35,306 bases of DNA from the NCBI GenBank assembly GCA_030018675.1, contig JASEHT010000005.1, positions 1-35,306 on the forward strand. The letters run 5' to 3'. The position numbers and the translations under genes were made by a program. This document shows, piece after piece, positions 33,406 to 35,306 of this stretch. Every line of letters starts with the position of its first letter. Within the stretch, counting starts at the first letter, position 1. This stretch comes from Smithella sp. GTDB lineage: Bacteria; Desulfobacterota; Syntrophia; Syntrophales; Smithellaceae. The notes beneath the pieces were generated by a model. The model did no database searches, was not told the origin of the DNA, and saw only the letters and a list, made by a program, of their open reading frames with translations.

Positions 33406-34032
33406 TTGTTGTGGATGTCTAATACGATGGATATAAAAAAAGCGGCCACCGATGAAGATTGGGAATTCGTGGCGCTTTGTCAGCAGGGCGACACGGAAGC
33501 TTTTGAAGTCCTGGTTGAAAGGCATCAGAAAAAAATGTTGAACATCGCTTACAGGATGACCGGAAATTACGACGAAGCCTGCGATGTAACGCAGGAGGCT
33601 TTTGTCGCGGCATATAAATCCATCCGGAAATTTAAAGCCGAGTCGAAATTCTCCACATGGCTTTACAGAATCGTTATTAATTATTCCAAAAACCGTTTAA
33701 AACAGTTGCGCGGACGGGAAAGGCGTGAAAGTTTTTCCCTTGACGATTCCACAAAGATAAAAGGGACGGAAATATCCGGGCAATCGTCCGCGCAGGAATC
33801 CGACCCCGGAATGCGGATGGAAAGACGTGAGAGGGAAGCTCAGGTGCAACAATGCATTAATAAGCTTGATGAAGAATACAGGGATGTGCTGGTGCTGAGG
33901 GATATTCAGGGATTTTCTTATGAAGAAATCAAAGCAATTCTGAACATACCCGACGGAACGGTAAAATCGCGGCTTTCCCGGGCAAGAAACGCTCTGAAAA
34001 ATTGCCTGCTCAAGGTTATGGGTGATTTATGA
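33406..34032 (+). CDS. ECF-family RNA polymerase sigma factor (RpoE-like)
   Basis: A 208-aa group 4 sigma factor. Region 2 is clear (KKMLNIAYRMTGNYDEACDV, then STWLYRIVINYSKNRLKQL), and region 4 has the helix-turn-helix (LNIPDGTVKSRLSRARNALK). A charged linker lies between. The start is uncertain: TTG at 33406 fits the AGGGGA site, while ATGs at 33415 and 33427 give shorter proteins with poorer spacing. Its stop overlaps the anti-sigma start by four bases (ATGA), the usual coupled arrangement. The divergent gene carries a matching ECF-type promoter, which fits an RpoE-like response to envelope damage. Confidence 0.92.
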   Translation: MLWMSNTMDIKKAATDEDWEFVALCQQGDTEAFEVLVERHQKKMLNIAYRMTGNYDEACDVTQEAFVAAYKSIRKFKAESKFSTWLYRIVINYSKNRLKQLRGRERRESFSLDDSTKIKGTEISGQSSAQESDPGMRMERREREAQVQQCINKLDEEYRDVLVLRDIQGFSYEEIKAILNIPDGTVKSRLSRARNALKNCLLKVMGDL

Positions 34033-34967
34033 AAAAATGCAAAGACATAGAAAACAAACTGCCGTTGTATCTGGATGATTTGCTTACCGCCGGGGACAAA
34101 AAAGCCGTCGAGGAGCATCTGAAATCCTGCTCACGATGCACGCAGGAACTCGTCCGGCTGAGCGAGACCAGAACAGTTGTCAGCACACTTTCCGAGGTTG
34201 ATCCTCCTCCCTGGTTTAAGCAGAAAATAATGGCCAGGGTTAGGGAGGAATCGGAGAAGAAGGGTTTTGCCGCGAAATGGTTTTCTCCTTTAAAAATTAA
34301 AATTCCCGTCCAGATATTTGCCACAGTCTGCATTGCTGTGCTGGCGGTTTATATTTACCGGGCGGGGGATGACCGGATGAAAGAAGTTATGCCGTCGCAG
34401 GTTCCGCCTCCGGTTGTGGCGATACAGGAAGACCGGTCAGCCGCGCCAACAACAGAATTATCCCCCGATGCGGATAAACAGAAAGCGGCTGTAGCCCCCG
34501 GATATGTCGGGGAAACAACCGTCAATGAAACGAAGGATGCGGCAGAACGGGTTGTTGCCGATGTTAAAGCAGAGGGAGTCGCCGTTGCTCCGGCCGCGAA
34601 ATCTTTTGAACGAACGGACGCCGGGCGGGAAAAGGGAAGGGACACCGATGTTTTGGACGCCACTGTGCAGAAGCAGAGCGCTTCGCAGGCACGCGGCACC
34701 GCAGTGTCGCCGGATATTGTGGTGCGCTCGGCGGATTTGGATAAAACCGCGGAAGCCATCGAAAAGCTTCTGCGGGAATATGACGCCCGGAAAATCAGCA
34801 GACAAACAACGCAAAATAAAATTTTTCTGCAAGCCGACCTCCAGGCGCGGACGCTTAAGGATTTCAAGGCGCGCCTGGAAAAGCAGTTTGTCTTCGAAGA
34901 GAGAGGTTTCCTTACGGCTGATGCCGAAGGCCGCGTTTCTTTGTCCATAGAAATTTTGGAAAAATAG
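34029..34967 (+). CDS. Zinc-finger anti-sigma factor with periplasmic domain
   Basis: A 312-aa membrane anti-sigma factor. The N-terminal zf-HC2-like domain has the HxxxCxxC signature (EEHLKSCSRCTQEL, residues ~36-49), which binds and inhibits ECF sigma factors. One transmembrane helix follows at ~94-113 (IPVQIFATVCIAVLAVYIYR), then a long Pro/Ala/Ser-rich periplasmic linker and a C-terminal folded domain (SADLDKTAEAIEKLLREYDA, LQARTLKDFKARLEKQFVFE), resembling DUF2275-type sensors. Release of the sigma factor would need proteolysis or unfolding of this periplasmic part, but no protease is encoded nearby. It is coupled to the sigma gene by a 4-base overlap. Confidence 0.88.
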   Translation: MKKCKDIENKLPLYLDDLLTAGDKKAVEEHLKSCSRCTQELVRLSETRTVVSTLSEVDPPPWFKQKIMARVREESEKKGFAAKWFSPLKIKIPVQIFATVCIAVLAVYIYRAGDDRMKEVMPSQVPPPVVAIQEDRSAAPTTELSPDADKQKAAVAPGYVGETTVNETKDAAERVVADVKAEGVAVAPAAKSFERTDAGREKGRDTDVLDATVQKQSASQARGTAVSPDIVVRSADLDKTAEAIEKLLREYDARKISRQTTQNKIFLQADLQARTLKDFKARLEKQFVFEERGFLTADAEGRVSLSIEILEK

Positions 34968-35021
34968 TTACATCGGAGCGCCTGAAAGTCGGACTTTCTA
35001 AAAAAGATTTAAGGATTGAAT

Positions 35022-35075
35022 ATGTGCGGAAGATTCGCCCTGGTAACGGATCTGAATAATATCGGCAACGGATAA
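35022..35075 (+). pseudogene. SRAP (YedK/HMCES) gene remnant
   Basis: A 17-codon ORF reading MCGRFALVTDLNNIGNG, with a very good ribosome site (AAGGA, 6 bases before ATG). MCGRF is the N-terminal signature of SRAP proteins, where Cys2 becomes the catalytic nucleophile that crosslinks abasic sites in single-stranded DNA. A full gene is ~200-230 codons; here the frame stops after 17, and I find no continuation in the other frames. A REP-like hairpin lies 26 bases downstream, suggesting that the rest was lost by insertion or deletion. It follows the anti-sigma gene by 54 bases. Confidence 0.65.
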
Positions 35076-35287
35076 CAGCAGTTGAAAGACTGATTATATG
35101 AGTCAAGAGTAGACTTGACCCCTTGCTCTAGAAAGAGGCAAAATGATTGCGCAAGAAAACGGTTATCAGTTACTGGAATCAATAGAAACTTAGTATTTTA
35201 GGGGCGTCCCCTTGAGGCCGAGGGCGATGCTCATCTGCGGATTTGTGCCGCTTAAAAGAATTTAAAAAACATAAAGGCAGGTGTTTT
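35076..35287. other. Intergenic region with possible decayed DNA
   Basis: Apart from the REP-like hairpin, this stretch shows only a GGGG-CGT-CCCC mini-hairpin near 35200 and tiny ORFs. It may contain debris of the lost SRAP gene body, but nothing recognisable remains. Confidence 0.4.
35102..35119. repeat. REP-like inverted repeat
   Basis: GTCAAG-AGTAGA-CTTGAC is a perfect 6-bp hairpin inside AGTCAAGAGTAGACTTGACC. From memory, similar strings recur in deltaproteobacterial genomes near IS200/REP-type Y1 transposases. Only one copy is visible here, so its repeat status is not proven. Confidence 0.4.
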
Positions 35288-35306
35288 ATGAAGTCAATGA
35301 TGATGA
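35288..35306 (+). CDS. Start of a gene running off the window
   Basis: ATG at 35288 after a plausible ribosome site (GGCAGG, 6 bases upstream) gives MKSMMM before the window ends. Product unknown. Confidence 0.4.

Noticed and set aside
35143-35193. 16-codon ORF MIAQENGYQLLESIET
   Set aside because: Has a fair ribosome-like site but is too short, lies in apparent debris, and resembles nothing known.

Overview
The window looks like a chromosomal segment of a Gram-negative, anaerobe-type bacterium. The best guess is a Deltaproteobacterium (Desulfobacterota), perhaps Syntrophales-like. This is an inference from outer-membrane efflux genes, lipoprotein and periplasmic signals, a COG2509-type flavoprotein, a GlnRS of the HIGH/VLSKR type and the general gene style; no taxonomic marker gene is present. 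Strong Shine-Dalgarno sites (AAGGAGG types) and sigma70-like promoters (TTGACA-17-TATAAT variants) recur.

Layout. (1) 393-2758, minus strand: an operon of a UbiA-type prenyltransferase, a cytochrome b5/DUF2231 membrane protein and a cupin. (2) 2858-3620, minus: an exported chalcone-isomerase-like protein with its own promoter and terminator. (3) 3714-4550, minus: a zinc-ribbon/TM/TPR protein, divergent from a 566-aa HEAT-repeat protein (4831-6531, plus). (4) 6819-8557, minus: a polytopic membrane protein of unknown function and an exported LysM protein with a long structured leader. (5) 8868-16827, minus: a run that begins at a near-consensus promoter and encodes a Lys-rich zinc-ribbon protein, a 106-aa orphan, two giant signal-less Sel1-repeat proteins (1513 and 785 aa) and a 56-aa small membrane protein missing from the ORF track. 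(6) 16905-22567: a COG2509-type FAD protein, an exported DUF3617 protein, tRNA-Gln(CTG) facing its cognate glnS across a shared terminator, exonuclease III, a GAF/DUF484-like protein and a small membrane protein. (7) 22909-30809, plus: an efflux operon of a TetR regulator, two consecutive TolC-type outer-membrane factors, a lipoprotein adaptor, an RND pump and a PII-like protein. (8) 30905-34967: a two-domain N-formylglutamate amidohydrolase/C39-peptidase-like fusion, an exported protein of unknown function, and a divergent ECF sigma/anti-sigma pair. (9) 35022-35306: a 17-codon SRAP (YedK/HMCES) gene remnant, a REP-like hairpin, and the first codons of a gene running off the end.

How the genes work together. 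The most coherent new inference is a small envelope-stress module: the promoter of the exported 261-aa gene carries GGAACTT-N16-GTCTAA, matching the classical sigma-E signature, and sits beside the divergent ECF sigma/anti-sigma operon. The efflux cluster appears to be a self-contained tripartite pump with local TetR control. The Sel1 cluster is the least explained part. The 1513-residue protein resolves exactly into a 19-residue leader, 39 repeats of 36 residues, five 15-residue half-repeats and a 15-residue cap. This suggests fusion of several ancestral Sel1 solenoids.

All assignments are from reading the sequence; no database search was run.
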